This document shows positions 35,241 through 45,250 of a stretch of DNA of 64,000 nt, piece after piece. The notes under the pieces are model-generated. The model searched no databases and was not told where the DNA came from. It was given only the letters and a program-made list of their open reading frames with translations. Position numbers and translations under genes: made by a program. The number at the start of each line of letters is the position of its first letter. The stretch's first letter is position 1. Origin of the DNA: UBA11358 sp049517655 (GTDB lineage: Bacteria; Verrucomicrobiota; Verrucomicrobiia; Limisphaerales; UBA11358); NCBI GenBank assembly GCA_049517655.1, contig JBEKRQ010000003.1, positions 372,001-436,000 of the forward strand, read 5' to 3'.

Positions 35241-36044
35241 ATGGAATCCACCCCGTCCATTCCCGAACCACAACCGGTTGGGTCCTGCCCGCCTGCGACG
35301 TCGCTTGCCGGACGGTTGTTAAACATTTTTGCCGCGCCGGGCGATGTTTTTGACGAAATCAAAACTACTCCACCGTGCGTCGGCAGCTGGCTCGTTCCAG
35401 TGTTGCTTTCAGCAGTCATCGGTACGCTCTCGGTCATCATCATGTTTTCGCAACCGGCGATCATCCAACAGATCCATGAACAGCAGGCGAAGGTTTTCGA
35501 TGATCAGGTTAACGCCGGCAAAATGACCCGCGCGCAAGCGGATCAGGCCGAGGCGGCGGCCGAGAAATTCAGTGGGCCGACACTGATGAAAATTTCAGGC
35601 TCCGTCGGCGTGGTCGTCATCAGCTTTGTGCGTGTCTTTTGGTGGGCATTCGTTTTGTGGCTCCTAGGACTGATGTTCTTAAAAGCGAAATTAAACTATC
35701 CCAAAGCTGTCGAGGTGGCCGGATTGACAACCATGATCACCGTTCTTGGAACCTTGGTCACACTGCTGCTCACCGTGATTCTTGGCAAAATGACCTCCCC
35801 CAGCCTCGCTCTTTTTGTGGATCACTTCGAGCCAAACAATGTGTCACACCTGGTGCTTGCTGATGTGAATGTCTTTGATTTTTGGCTGGTGGGAGTCATG
35901 GCGGTCGGCTTGTCCCGGCTTGCGGGAACGCGGTTTTCGAAAACACTTTTGTTGACGGCCGGATACTGGCTGGCCATTCAACTTTTCTTCATTTTACTCG
36001 CGGTTCTGATCAAAGCCATTTTTTCAACGGCAAAACAGCTGTAA
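35241..36044 (+). CDS. Yip1-family integral membrane protein
   Basis: 267-residue protein with the Yip1 (PF04893-like) arrangement: an N-terminal cytosolic stretch (LLNIFAAPGDVFDEIK is the typical start), TM1 (about 50-70), a soluble helical insert rich in Gln/Ala (about 73-115), then four TM helices (about 120-260). Function in bacteria is unknown. It is 19 bases upstream of the MacA-like adaptor and in the same direction, so it may belong to that export operon. Confidence 0.8.
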   Translation: MESTPSIPEPQPVGSCPPATSLAGRLLNIFAAPGDVFDEIKTTPPCVGSWLVPVLLSAVIGTLSVIIMFSQPAIIQQIHEQQAKVFDDQVNAGKMTRAQADQAEAAAEKFSGPTLMKISGSVGVVVISFVRVFWWAFVLWLLGLMFLKAKLNYPKAVEVAGLTTMITVLGTLVTLLLTVILGKMTSPSLALFVDHFEPNNVSHLVLADVNVFDFWLVGVMAVGLSRLAGTRFSKTLLLTAGYWLAIQLFFILLAVLIKAIFSTAKQL

Positions 36045-36063
36045 AACAATTGACCGAAACACC

Positions 36064-37467
36064 ATGCCAAAACCCAGAAAACGCCGAAAAATCATCGTTT
36101 TTTCAGTCATCGGACTGGCGCTTGTTGCGCTGACGCTTGTGGCTGTGTTCAAAAAACGCGAACCGGCAGTCACGGTCCAAACGGAACCGGTCACGCGCCG
36201 CAGCCTTACCAACATCGTCGTGGCCAACGGCAAAATCCAGCCCGTCGTGCAGGTCACAATCAGTCCGGAAGTGAGCGGCGAGATCATTGAATTGCCGGTC
36301 AAGGAAGGCCAGCAGGTCAAAAAGGGCGATTTGCTCGTGAAGATCAACCCGGACATTTACGTCGCCGCGGTCAATCAGGCCAAGGCCGGTTACGAATCCT
36401 CGCTCGCCGCCAAAGCCTCGGCGGAAGCGAATCTGGAAAAGGCCGAGGCGGACTACCAACGCAACCAGGAGTTGTTCAACAGCAAACTGCTTTCGGCCTC
36501 GGATTTCATCAGTTTCAAATCCGCCCGTGACGTGGCCAAGGCGCAACTCGACAGCGCCAACGACCAGGTCAACGTCGCCAAGGCCACCGTGGACAGCGCC
36601 GAGGAGGAACTCGCCAAAACCACCATCGTTTCCCCGCTCGACGGTACCATCAGCAAATTGAACTCGCAGCTCGGCGAGCGTGTGTTGGGCACCGTTCAAA
36701 ATGCCGGCACTATAATCATGGTCATCTCGGATTTGAACCAGATGGAGGCGCGCGTGGACATCGGTGAAATGGACGTGGTGGGAATTGCACCTGGCCAGAA
36801 TGCGCGGCTGGAAGTGGATGCATACAAGGACCGCAAATTCAATGGTGTGGTGACGGACGTAGCCAGTTCATCAAAGGACAGTAACCTGCCTGCCGGCTAT
36901 TCCAGCGGCAACAGCCAGTCGCAGGAAGCGACCAAATTTCAAGTGCGCATCCGTTTAAGCGACAAGGAGAATTTCCGCCCCGGCATGTCCGTCAGCGCCG
37001 ACATTGAAACCAGTTACCGCACCAACGTACTCACCGTTCCGCTGGCCAGCGTCACCACTCGTCCGCCAAAACCGGCACAGAAAAAAACCGACTCCGGCAA
37101 AAACACGTCGAAAACCGGCGGGACAAATGTCACAGTTTCCACAAATATCACAACCTCCACAAATGTTGCGGCCTCCACAACTGCAGGCACCAATGTCGCT
37201 GCGTCGGGCACGAATGCCACCGCGTCGGCCTCGAAAGCCAAGGAATCCACCAAACCGGTGGAAGTCGTGTTCGTCGTCAATGGCAATCACGTGAAAGCCG
37301 TGCCGGTGAAAATCGGCATTTGCGACGACAATTGTTGGGAAATCACCGACGGCCTTACCAATGGCCAAGAAATTGTCTCCGGCGGTTACCGCGCCATCAG
37401 CCGTGATCTCAATGACGGCTCAAAAATCCACAAAGGCGCACCGACTGGTGAAGTGTCCAAGAACTAG
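36064..37467 (+). CDS. MacA/HlyD-type periplasmic adaptor
   Basis: Membrane-fusion subunit of a MacAB-type exporter. The 467 residues include an N-terminal anchor (about 12-30), a biotinyl-lipoyl domain (ISPEVSGEIIELPVKEGQQVKKG, quoted in part: PVKEGQQVKKG), a coiled-coil hairpin (about 98-185), and beta-barrel and membrane-proximal domains. A Thr/Asn/Ser/Ala-rich linker of about 45 residues (TNVTVSTNITTSTNVAAS and beyond, about 355-400) interrupts the C-terminal part, unlike E. coli MacA. It is cotranscribed with the ATPase, whose start is 2 bases past its stop. Confidence 0.9.
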   Translation: MPKPRKRRKIIVFSVIGLALVALTLVAVFKKREPAVTVQTEPVTRRSLTNIVVANGKIQPVVQVTISPEVSGEIIELPVKEGQQVKKGDLLVKINPDIYVAAVNQAKAGYESSLAAKASAEANLEKAEADYQRNQELFNSKLLSASDFISFKSARDVAKAQLDSANDQVNVAKATVDSAEEELAKTTIVSPLDGTISKLNSQLGERVLGTVQNAGTIIMVISDLNQMEARVDIGEMDVVGIAPGQNARLEVDAYKDRKFNGVVTDVASSSKDSNLPAGYSSGNSQSQEATKFQVRIRLSDKENFRPGMSVSADIETSYRTNVLTVPLASVTTRPPKPAQKKTDSGKNTSKTGGTNVTVSTNITTSTNVAASTTAGTNVAASGTNATASASKAKESTKPVEVVFVVNGNHVKAVPVKIGICDDNCWEITDGLTNGQEIVSGGYRAISRDLNDGSKIHKGAPTGEVSKN

Positions 37468-37469
37468 CC

Positions 37470-38171
37470 GTGGCACTCATCCGGTTCCAGAACATTTCGC
37501 GGCGTTACCAAATGGGCGCAGAAACCGTCCATGCATTGCGAGACGTGTCGCTCGAAATCCAGCGCGGTGAATACGTCGCCATCATGGGGCCGTCCGGTTC
37601 CGGCAAGTCCACTTTAATGAACCTCATCGGCTGCCTCGACACACCGACTTCCGGCCACTACGAATTGAACGGCATCAATGTCAGTGACATGGACGACAAC
37701 CATCTCGCCGAGGTTCGCAACCGTGAAATCGGATTCGTTTTCCAAACCTTCAACCTGCTGCCGCGTTCGAGCGCACTGCATAATGTGGAACTGCCGCTCA
37801 TTTATGCCGGTGCGCCGGCGGAAGACCGCCGGAAAGTCGCGCTCGACGCGCTCACGCAAGTCGGCCTGGCAGATCGCGTTCACCACAAACCCAACGAACT
37901 TTCCGGCGGCCAGCGCCAGCGCGTCGCTGTCGCCCGCGCGCTCGTCAACAAACCGTCCCTTTTGCTGGCGGACGAACCAACGGGAAATCTGGATTCCAAG
38001 ACCGGCGCGGAAATCATGGCGCTGTTTGAGGAACTTTCCCGGAAAGGCAACACCATCATTGTCGTCACGCACGAGGAAGACATCGCCCGGCATACCCGCC
38101 GCATCATTCGTCTCCATGACGGATTCATTGCCGACGATGAACCGCAGCCCGCGCGACCGTCCGCGCTATGA
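37470..38171 (+). CDS. MacB/LolD-type ABC ATPase
   Basis: 233-residue cytosolic ATPase of a mechanotransmission ABC exporter. Walker A GPSGSGKST, Q-loop FVFQTFNLLPR, signature LSGGQRQRVAVARAL, Walker B LLLADEPTGNLDS and H-loop VTHEEDIA are all standard for the LolD/MacB/FtsE group. The start codon is GTG or ATG depending on the frame reading (GTGGCACTC at 37470). Its end overlaps the first permease in an ATGA junction. Confidence 0.93.
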   Translation: MALIRFQNISRRYQMGAETVHALRDVSLEIQRGEYVAIMGPSGSGKSTLMNLIGCLDTPTSGHYELNGINVSDMDDNHLAEVRNREIGFVFQTFNLLPRSSALHNVELPLIYAGAPAEDRRKVALDALTQVGLADRVHHKPNELSGGQRQRVAVARALVNKPSLLLADEPTGNLDSKTGAEIMALFEELSRKGNTIIVVTHEEDIARHTRRIIRLHDGFIADDEPQPARPSAL

Positions 38172-39403
38172 ACTTTCTTGTCGAAATTCGTGAGGGACTC
38201 GGCATTTCGTGGAACGCCGTCCGTGCGAACAAGATGCGTTCGGCGCTCGCCACCATTGGCATCGTCATCGGTATTGTCACCGTCACCCTCATGGGCGCGG
38301 CCATCAACGGACTGGACCAGGCATTCCTGAAAAGCCTTTCGGCAATGGGTGGAGATACCTTTTTCATATCTCGGTTCAGTTGGCTGAATAATAATTCCTA
38401 TGATGACTGGTTTAAAATGCAGAAACGCCGGCCTATCCGGCCGGAGGACGCCGAGGCGTTGGCGCGGCAACTGACATTAGCCTCCGCAATCGACCCCACG
38501 GCATACGACAACGAGACGGTGAAATACAAAACCCTCAGCGCTGACAACGTGACGATTTTAGGCACCACCGGGGACAATCTGGTGACCACCGGCGCCAGCA
38601 TGGCCCAGGGACGGTTCCTGACTGCGGCGGATGCCGAAGGCAGCCAGCCGGTCTGTGTGCTTGGCAGCGAGTTGGCCACGAACCTGTTTCGCGGTGAATC
38701 GCCGCTCGGCAAACGCATCAAAATTCAGGACCAATCCTTCCAGGTTGTCGGCGTCTTACAGAAGCGAGGAAGCCTGTTTGGGAGTCTTGACCTGGACGTC
38801 CGGGTCATCATTCCACTCCGGGAATTCCTGGCGGAAATTTGGAACCGGCCGGACGTGAATATTGAAGTCAAAGCCAACGGCCTGGCGCAACTCGATGAGA
38901 CCCGGGAGGAATTGCGACAGACAATGCGTCATATCCGCCATTTGCGGCCGGATGAACCCGACGATTTTGCCATCAATCAACAGGACCAGTTTGTGGACCT
39001 GTTTCACAAGGAAACCCGCACCATTGCCATCATCGGCTTGTTCGTCACCAGCCTGTCACTATTCGTCGGCGGCATCGGCATCATGAACATTATGTTTGTC
39101 TCGGTTGTGGAGCGGACGCGCGAGATCGGCGTGCGCAAGGCCATTGGCGCCAAGCGGCGCAACATCCTGCTGCAATTTCTGATTGAGGCCGCCTGCATTT
39201 GCCTGATGGGCGGACTCATCGGGTTGGGCATTGCCTGGCTGGCGACGCTGGCGGTCACGCACCTGCTGTTCCCGGCCACCATGTCGTTGAGCATTGTCAT
39301 TGTTGCCCTGCTCGTGGCGTTGTTGACGGGGGTGATTTCCGGTTTCATGCCGGCCTGGCGCGCGGCGCGGATGGATCCGGTGGAAGCATTGAGGAGCGAA
39401 TGA
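38168..39403 (+). CDS. MacB-type FtsX-domain permease 1
   Basis: 411-residue membrane subunit with MacB_PCD and FtsX domains: TM1 near 25-45 (ALATIGIVIGIVTVTLMG), a periplasmic domain (about 50-280), then three TM helices (about 285-405). The conserved GGIGIMNIMFVSVVERTREIGVRKAIGAKR block is present (in part RTREIGVRKAIGAKRRN). The start overlaps the ATPase stop (ATGA) and its own stop overlaps the next permease start. Two different permeases after one ATPase suggest a heterodimeric exporter. Confidence 0.92.
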   Translation: MNFLVEIREGLGISWNAVRANKMRSALATIGIVIGIVTVTLMGAAINGLDQAFLKSLSAMGGDTFFISRFSWLNNNSYDDWFKMQKRRPIRPEDAEALARQLTLASAIDPTAYDNETVKYKTLSADNVTILGTTGDNLVTTGASMAQGRFLTAADAEGSQPVCVLGSELATNLFRGESPLGKRIKIQDQSFQVVGVLQKRGSLFGSLDLDVRVIIPLREFLAEIWNRPDVNIEVKANGLAQLDETREELRQTMRHIRHLRPDEPDDFAINQQDQFVDLFHKETRTIAIIGLFVTSLSLFVGGIGIMNIMFVSVVERTREIGVRKAIGAKRRNILLQFLIEAACICLMGGLIGLGIAWLATLAVTHLLFPATMSLSIVIVALLVALLTGVISGFMPAWRAARMDPVEALRSE

Positions 39404-40662
39404 AATTTCATAAACCCACATTGTTGCTGGCCGAGATACGGGAGAGCTTTTCGATGGCCATGAACGCCCTGACGGCGCACAAGCTGCGCTCGGCGCTCAC
39501 GTTGCTGGGCGTGTTGATCGGAGTGTTTTCCATCATCGTCGTGATGACGGCCATGCGCGTGCTGAAGCGAAGCGCGGAAGACTGGATGAGCGGGCTGGGC
39601 AGCCAGACCTTTGCCATTCAGCGCTGGCCGCAAGTCCGGTTCGGCAACAACTCCGACTGGCAAAAATACCGGCGGCGCAAATTTGTCACGCTGGCTCAGG
39701 CACAACAGGTAAAGGAGAAAGCCACGCTCGCCGCCAGCGTGGGCATCGAAGGCGATTTCTGGCGCGGACAGGTCTCGACCCGTTACGCCAAGACGTCGCC
39801 CGCCACCCGTTTATTGGGAGAAACTGCCGCCAGTTTCCCGGCGCGAAATTGGGAAATTGATGATGGCCGCATCCTGACGGACAACGACGTGGACGACGCG
39901 CGCGACGTTTGTGTGCTCGGCAGCGCCCTGGCCAAAACCGCCTTTCCCTTTGCGTCGGCAGTGGGTGAAGAAATCAAAATCAACGGTTACAAATACGTGG
40001 TGGTCGGCGTGCTCGCCCCCAAGGGCGGTTCGATGGGTGGGCAACAGGATGATTTCGCCATCATCCCCGTCACCACGGCGCTCAACCGCTACGGCCGCTG
40101 GTGGGACGACCTGACCATCCTGGTGCAGTCGCGCGATTCGGCCAGTTACAACGATTGTATCGAGCAGGTTCGCGGCGCCCTGCGCGCCATTCGCAAGGTT
40201 CCGCCCGGCGCGCCGGATGATTTCGAGTTTTTTTCGAACGATTCTCTGATTGAACAATTCGACTCGTTCACCCGCGCCGTGCGCATCGGCGTAACCATCG
40301 TCAGTTCCATCGCGCTGGTGGCGGCGGGCATCGGCATCATGAACATCATGCTCGTCTCGGTCACGGAACGGACGCGGGAAATCGGCGTCCGCCGCGCCGT
40401 CGGCGCCAAAAAACGCAATATCATGACGCAATTCATCATGGAAGCCGTCGTGCTGTGCGAAGTCGGCGGCGTCATCGGCGTCGTCTTGGGCATCCTCGGC
40501 GGCAACGCCCTTGCGTGGTATATGAAGGTGCCGCCCGCCATCCCGATTGACTGGATTGTGCTGGGACTGCTGATTTGTTCGGTGGTCGGAATTGTGTTCG
40601 GAACTTATCCAGCCTACAAGGCGGCGAATCTTGATCCGATTGAATCATTGCGCTACGAATAA
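39400..40662 (+). CDS. MacB-type FtsX-domain permease 2
   Basis: 420-residue paralogue of permease 1 with the same layout: TM1 (about 30-55, LRSALTLLGVLIGVFSIIVV), a large periplasmic domain and three C-terminal TM helices with GIGIMNIMLVSVTERTREIG (in part RTREIGVRRAVGAKKRN). The start at 39400 overlaps the previous stop (ATGA) and has a good ribosome-binding site GAGGAG at 39391-39396. The frame is open to 39199 but that part is a shadow of permease 1. Confidence 0.92.
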   Translation: MKFHKPTLLLAEIRESFSMAMNALTAHKLRSALTLLGVLIGVFSIIVVMTAMRVLKRSAEDWMSGLGSQTFAIQRWPQVRFGNNSDWQKYRRRKFVTLAQAQQVKEKATLAASVGIEGDFWRGQVSTRYAKTSPATRLLGETAASFPARNWEIDDGRILTDNDVDDARDVCVLGSALAKTAFPFASAVGEEIKINGYKYVVVGVLAPKGGSMGGQQDDFAIIPVTTALNRYGRWWDDLTILVQSRDSASYNDCIEQVRGALRAIRKVPPGAPDDFEFFSNDSLIEQFDSFTRAVRIGVTIVSSIALVAAGIGIMNIMLVSVTERTREIGVRRAVGAKKRNIMTQFIMEAVVLCEVGGVIGVVLGILGGNALAWYMKVPPAIPIDWIVLGLLICSVVGIVFGTYPAYKAANLDPIESLRYE

Positions 40663-40752
40663 CAGCTTACCAGCCGGGCTGGAGTTGTAGAGTGGAGCAC
40701 ACGCTGCCTGATTTTTTGTCTGATTCTGCTTTCAGGCGACACGGAAATTCGA

Positions 40753-43638
40753 TCAACCGGCTGCGACCGGCTGCCGGTTGCCGGCGTATGCCTCCAGTGG
40801 TAAACAGGAACACACCAGATGCCGGTCACCCTGAACGTTGTCAACCCGGCCCACAGCGGGCCAGAATTTGTGCTCGCGCGTCCACGGCGCGGGAAACGCC
40901 GCCTGTTCACGTGTGTAAGGACGGTCCCACTTGTTGGAAATCAACGCGCGCACTGTGTGTGGCGCGTTCCGTAAAGGATTGTTCGTCCGATCCATCTCGC
41001 CAGTTTCGATGGCTTTCAGCTCGGCGTGAATTGTTATCATCGCTTCGCAGAAACGGTCGAGCTCGGCTTTCGACTCGCTCTCCGTCGGCTCGACCATCAA
41101 CGTGCCCGGCACCGGCCAGGACATGGTCGGCGCATGATAACCATAATCCATCAGCCGTTTCGCCACATCTTCGACGTCGACCCCCGCACGATTTTTCCAG
41201 TCGCGCAGGTCTAGAATGCATTCATGCGCGACGAGGTTGTCGCGTCCTTTGAAGAGCACCGGGAAATACGGGGCAAGCCGGCGCGCAATGTAGTTGGCAT
41301 TCAAGATGGCAGTCTTGGTCGCTTCGGCGAGCCCGTCCGGACCCATCAACGCAATGTACATCCACGAAATTGTCAGAATACTGGCACTGCCCCAAGGCGC
41401 GGCGGAGACTGCCCCGGCTGAACGCCCCACATTGACAATCGGGTGTCCGGGAAGAAGCGCCGCGAGATGATCGGCGACGGCAATCGGTCCCACGCCGGGG
41501 CCGCCGCCGCCGTGCGGAATGCAAAAGGTCTTGTGCAAATTCAGATGGCACACGTCCGCGCCAATGTCCGCCGGGCGGCACAGGCCAACCTGCGCGTTCA
41601 GGTTGGCGCCATCCATGTACACCTGGCCGCCATGACGGTGAACAATCTGGCAAATTTCCTTGATGCTTTCCTCGAATACACCGTGCGTGGACGGATAGGT
41701 GACCATCAATGCCGCCAGATCGCGGCTGTGCGCTTCGGCTTTGGCCTGTAAATCGGCGATGTCAATGTTGCCGCGGGAGTCGCAGGCGACGACGATGACT
41801 TTCATCCCGGCCATGACCGCGCTGGCGGGATTTGTGCCGTGGGCGGACACCGGAATCAAACAGACGTTCCGGTGCGGTTCGCCGCGTTGTTGATGATATC
41901 GGCGAATCGCCAGCAACCCGGTGAATTCACCCTGTGAACCGGCGTTGGGCTGCAACGATACCGCCGCAAACCCGGTGATTTGGGCCAGCCATGTTTCCAA
42001 TTGATGGAAAACGATTTGATATCCTTCGGCCTGTTCGGGCGGCGCGAATGGATGCATGCGGCACACTTCGGGCCAGCTCAACGGCATCATCTCGGAGGTC
42101 GCATTCAGTTTCATTGTGCATGAACCGAGCGGAATCATCGAGGTTGTCAACGACAGGTCTTTCGCCTCCAGCCGTTTGATGTACCGCAACATCTCGTGCT
42201 CGGTGTGATGGCGGTTGAAAACCGCGGCAGTGAGGAAAGGGGTTTTGCGTTCAGATGCACCCAAAGACGGCGCAGGCGAAGGGGATTTGCCGCCCACCAC
42301 CCGGATCAAAGCGTCCACGTCCGCTTCAGTTGTCGTTTCATCGAAGCTGATCCCGATGGTGCCGTCGCCAAAATCGCGGACATTAACGTGGGCGTGCGCG
42401 GCTCCGCTGGCGTCGAGAGCAAGCGTCAGCGTCGCGGCGCGATTGGAGCCGCGTTCCCCGGAAGGCATGAGCAACCGGATTGTGTCGAAGAATGGCGCAT
42501 CCCCGACGCGATCAACGCGCCCGGCCAGGTTGCGGGCGCGCTCGTGGATGCGGCGGGCAATCCGGCGCAGACCTTCCGGCCCGTACCACACGGCGTACAT
42601 CGAGGCCATCACGGCGGGCAATACCTGAGCCGTGCAGATGTTGCTCGTGGCTTTCTCGCGCCGGATATGCTGTTCGCGGGTCTGCAATGCCAGCCGCAAG
42701 GCCGGCTGTCCCTCGGCATCTCTGGAAATTCCTACCAATCGCCCCGGCATGTGGCGCTTGAATGCGTCACGCGTGGCGAAAAACGCCGCATGCGGTCCGC
42801 CGTAGCCCAGCGGCACGCCGAACCGTTGCGTGCTGCCGACGACAACGTCCGCGCCGAATTCTCCGGGCGGCTTCAACAAAGTCAGGCTCAGGATGTCCGT
42901 GGCGACGACCGCCAGCGCCTTGAGTTCGTGCGCCTGGCGGATGAAGGGTTCGTAATCGAGTACTGCGCCATCCGTCGCCGGATACTGGAGCAAACAGCCG
43001 AACACGCCCGCAGCGAACTGGAACTTGAGGTGATCGCCGACGACAATTTGAATCGCCAGGGGTGTGGCGCGCGTCTTCACCACATCAATCGTTTGGGGAT
43101 GGCATTTCTCGGAGACGAAGAAGACATTCCGTCGCTCGTTTCCCTGAAGGCGATAACACAGGGTCATCGCTTCGGCCGCCGCGGTGGCTTCATCGAGCAG
43201 CGAAGCGTTGGCGATTTCCATTCCGGTCAGGTCCATGACCATCGTCTGGAAATTCAGCAACGCTTCGAGGCGGCCTTGCGAGATCTCCGCCTGATACGGC
43301 GTGTAAGCCGTGTACCAACCGGGGTTTTCCAGAATGTTGCGCTGGATGACGGGCGGAGTAATACAGTCGGAATAGCCCATGCCGATGTAAGACTGGCAGG
43401 GCTTGTTCTTTGACAGGATTTCCTTCAGTTCGGCGAGCAGTTCGTATTCGCTGCGCGGCGGCGGAAGCTGGAGGGGTTGGCGGAGCCGAATTTCCGCGGG
43501 AATCGCGCGATCCACCAACGCATCGAGTGAAGGAACACCCAACAAAGACAGCATCTGCCTGGTTTCTTCAGGATTCGGACCGATATGCCTTCGCGCAAAC
43601 GCAGCATCCGGCAATGTCGAAACGTGTTTCTCTTGCAT
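40753..43638 (-). CDS. gcvP: Glycine dehydrogenase (decarboxylating), P-protein
   Basis: PLP enzyme that decarboxylates glycine and transfers the aminomethyl group to the lipoyl arm of GcvH. The 961 residues are a full-length fused P1-P2 protein (E. coli 957): RHIGP near the N-terminus, SYIGMGYSD, AYTPYQAEISQGRLEALLN (in part YTPYQAEISQGR), and in the second half the PLP lysine in NLHKTFCIPHGGGGPG (around residue 700) and GAVSAAPWGSA. It starts directly after gcvH and ends the gcvT-gcvH-gcvP operon. Confidence 0.96.
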   Translation of the reverse strand: MQEKHVSTLPDAAFARRHIGPNPEETRQMLSLLGVPSLDALVDRAIPAEIRLRQPLQLPPPRSEYELLAELKEILSKNKPCQSYIGMGYSDCITPPVIQRNILENPGWYTAYTPYQAEISQGRLEALLNFQTMVMDLTGMEIANASLLDEATAAAEAMTLCYRLQGNERRNVFFVSEKCHPQTIDVVKTRATPLAIQIVVGDHLKFQFAAGVFGCLLQYPATDGAVLDYEPFIRQAHELKALAVVATDILSLTLLKPPGEFGADVVVGSTQRFGVPLGYGGPHAAFFATRDAFKRHMPGRLVGISRDAEGQPALRLALQTREQHIRREKATSNICTAQVLPAVMASMYAVWYGPEGLRRIARRIHERARNLAGRVDRVGDAPFFDTIRLLMPSGERGSNRAATLTLALDASGAAHAHVNVRDFGDGTIGISFDETTTEADVDALIRVVGGKSPSPAPSLGASERKTPFLTAAVFNRHHTEHEMLRYIKRLEAKDLSLTTSMIPLGSCTMKLNATSEMMPLSWPEVCRMHPFAPPEQAEGYQIVFHQLETWLAQITGFAAVSLQPNAGSQGEFTGLLAIRRYHQQRGEPHRNVCLIPVSAHGTNPASAVMAGMKVIVVACDSRGNIDIADLQAKAEAHSRDLAALMVTYPSTHGVFEESIKEICQIVHRHGGQVYMDGANLNAQVGLCRPADIGADVCHLNLHKTFCIPHGGGGPGVGPIAVADHLAALLPGHPIVNVGRSAGAVSAAPWGSASILTISWMYIALMGPDGLAEATKTAILNANYIARRLAPYFPVLFKGRDNLVAHECILDLRDWKNRAGVDVEDVAKRLMDYGYHAPTMSWPVPGTLMVEPTESESKAELDRFCEAMITIHAELKAIETGEMDRTNNPLRNAPHTVRALISNKWDRPYTREQAAFPAPWTREHKFWPAVGRVDNVQGDRHLVCSCLPLEAYAGNRQPVAAG

Positions 43639-44028
43639 TTACGCTCCGATATGGCGGGAATAATCGTCGGAACTGAGCAGTTCGTCCAGTTCGCCCGGAT
43701 GGCTCATTTTGACCTTGAACATCCATCCTTTGCCGTAAGGATCTTTGTTAAGCAACTCGGGGGCATTGCCGAGTTCTTCGTTGGCCGCCACGACCTTGCC
43801 CGATACCGGCGAATAAATATCACTTGCCGATTTCACGCTCTCGACCACCGCGCATTCCCCGGCCGCTTCCACCTGAGCGCCGACGGCGGGCACTTCCGCA
43901 TAAACGATATCAGTCAGCTCATGTTGCGCATGATCGGTGATACCGACTACGGCGACGTCTCCCTCCACTCGAACCCATTCGTGTGTTTTTGTGTATTTCA
44001 GGTCCTTCGGAATATTCATTGACTCCAT
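43639..44028 (-). CDS. gcvH: Glycine cleavage system H protein
   Basis: Lipoyl carrier that shuttles the aminomethyl group from GcvP to GcvT. The 129 residues match the family length. The lipoylation site is Lys66 in VVESVKSASDIYSPVSG, and the N-terminus has TKTHEWVRVEGDVAVVGIT (in part THEWVRVEG). The start overlaps the end of gcvT by 13 bases, and gcvP begins immediately after the stop, which indicates tight translational coupling. Confidence 0.96.
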   Translation of the reverse strand: MESMNIPKDLKYTKTHEWVRVEGDVAVVGITDHAQHELTDIVYAEVPAVGAQVEAAGECAVVESVKSASDIYSPVSGKVVAANEELGNAPELLNKDPYGKGWMFKVKMSHPGELDELLSSDDYSRHIGA

Positions 44029-45107
44029 TTCAACAAGGGTTTCTTTCCAATGACCGCGGCAAATGTCCGGCCGCGAATTTCAATGCCGATCGGTGAACCA
44101 ATCACCGCCGCCTTCGACTCTATGTAACCCATGCCGATCCCGACGCCCAACGTTGGCGAATGGGTGCCGCTGGTGACACTGCCGATCGGGCGGCCGTGTG
44201 CGACAATCGGATAATGCGGTCTTGGCGGCGGCGATTTCTCCGCCATCTTGAACGCGACCAGTTTGTGTTCAACGCCTTTCGCTTTCTGTTCGGCGAGCAC
44301 GCCGCGTCCGATGAAATCACCCTTGTCCAACGACACGAACCGGCCCAGTCCCGCTTCGATCGGCGTCCGGTCATCACCCGTGTCACTGCCATCGAGCGGG
44401 TAACACATCTCCAGACGCAACGTGTCGCGCGCGCCCAACCCGCACGGCTTGACACCGAATGCCGCGCCCCGCTCCAACAATTCCACCCAGAGAGTGACCG
44501 CGTCATCCGCGTCGCACAGGATTTCAAATCCGTCTTCGCCGGTATAACCCGTGCGCGCCACCCGGCATTCCACGCCGAACACGCGTTGCCGGGCGATGTT
44601 AAAGTGCGGAATCGCCGCCGCGTCTTTCAGGAACTTCGGCGCATTCGGCCCTTGCAACGCGAGCATGGCCGTTTTCTCGCTCTCATTTTCCAGCGACAGA
44701 GGCGCGCACGCATGGTCGTTCATCCAGGCAAAATCCTTTTCGATATTCGAGGCGTTGACGATGACCAGATAGGAGCTTGGCTCGACCCGATAAACGATGA
44801 CATCGTCAACCACACCCCCGCGCTCGTTGCACATGAGCGAATATTGGGCCTGGCCGACGGCGATCTCGCGAACGTCGTTCGTCAGCAGATGATTCAGGAC
44901 GCGCTCGGCGTTCGGTCCGGCGACGAGCACTTGACCCATATGCGATACGTCGAACAAGCCGGCCCGCTCCCGCACGGCCGTGTGTTCCTCAAAAATGCTG
45001 GTGTAGAACACGGGCATTTCCCAACCGCCGAAGGGCACCATCTTCGCGCCCAGTTCCAAATGCACGGCGTACAGTGGCGTGTGTTTCAATTGCTCCGTGG
45101 TTGTCAT
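44016..45107 (-). CDS. gcvT: Aminomethyltransferase, T-protein
   Basis: Transfers the methylene unit from the aminomethyl-lipoyl H-protein to tetrahydrofolate, giving 5,10-methylene-THF and ammonia. The 363 residues have the family blocks FGGWEMPVFY, LFDVSHMGQV, NERGGVVDDVIVYR, RTGYTGEDGFEI and the C-terminal SGTHSPTLGVGIGMGYI (in part SPTLGVGIGMGY). First gene of the gcv operon. The methylene-THF made here is used by thymidylate synthase, whose gene lies elsewhere in the window. No gcv-type glycine riboswitch was noticed upstream. Confidence 0.95.
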   Translation of the reverse strand: MTTTEQLKHTPLYAVHLELGAKMVPFGGWEMPVFYTSIFEEHTAVRERAGLFDVSHMGQVLVAGPNAERVLNHLLTNDVREIAVGQAQYSLMCNERGGVVDDVIVYRVEPSSYLVIVNASNIEKDFAWMNDHACAPLSLENESEKTAMLALQGPNAPKFLKDAAAIPHFNIARQRVFGVECRVARTGYTGEDGFEILCDADDAVTLWVELLERGAAFGVKPCGLGARDTLRLEMCYPLDGSDTGDDRTPIEAGLGRFVSLDKGDFIGRGVLAEQKAKGVEHKLVAFKMAEKSPPPRPHYPIVAHGRPIGSVTSGTHSPTLGVGIGMGYIESKAAVIGSPIGIEIRGRTFAAVIGKKPLLKWSQ

Positions 45108-45250
45108 TGACGCGCGGGTGCCACGTTAGCGACCGCCGTCGGCACTGTCAAACCCGGAAGCCAACGCCGGGTCTTCAACCGATTTCTGCCGCTCATCACG
45201 CACCAGCAAAGGCTGCAGCATTTTCGCCGTTGGCCCGGCGTATTCATAAA

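Noticed and set aside
42196..43413. 405-codon open frame on the plus strand
   Set aside because: It lies entirely opposite gcvP, which is strongly conserved; the frame is a shadow caused by G+C-rich codons.
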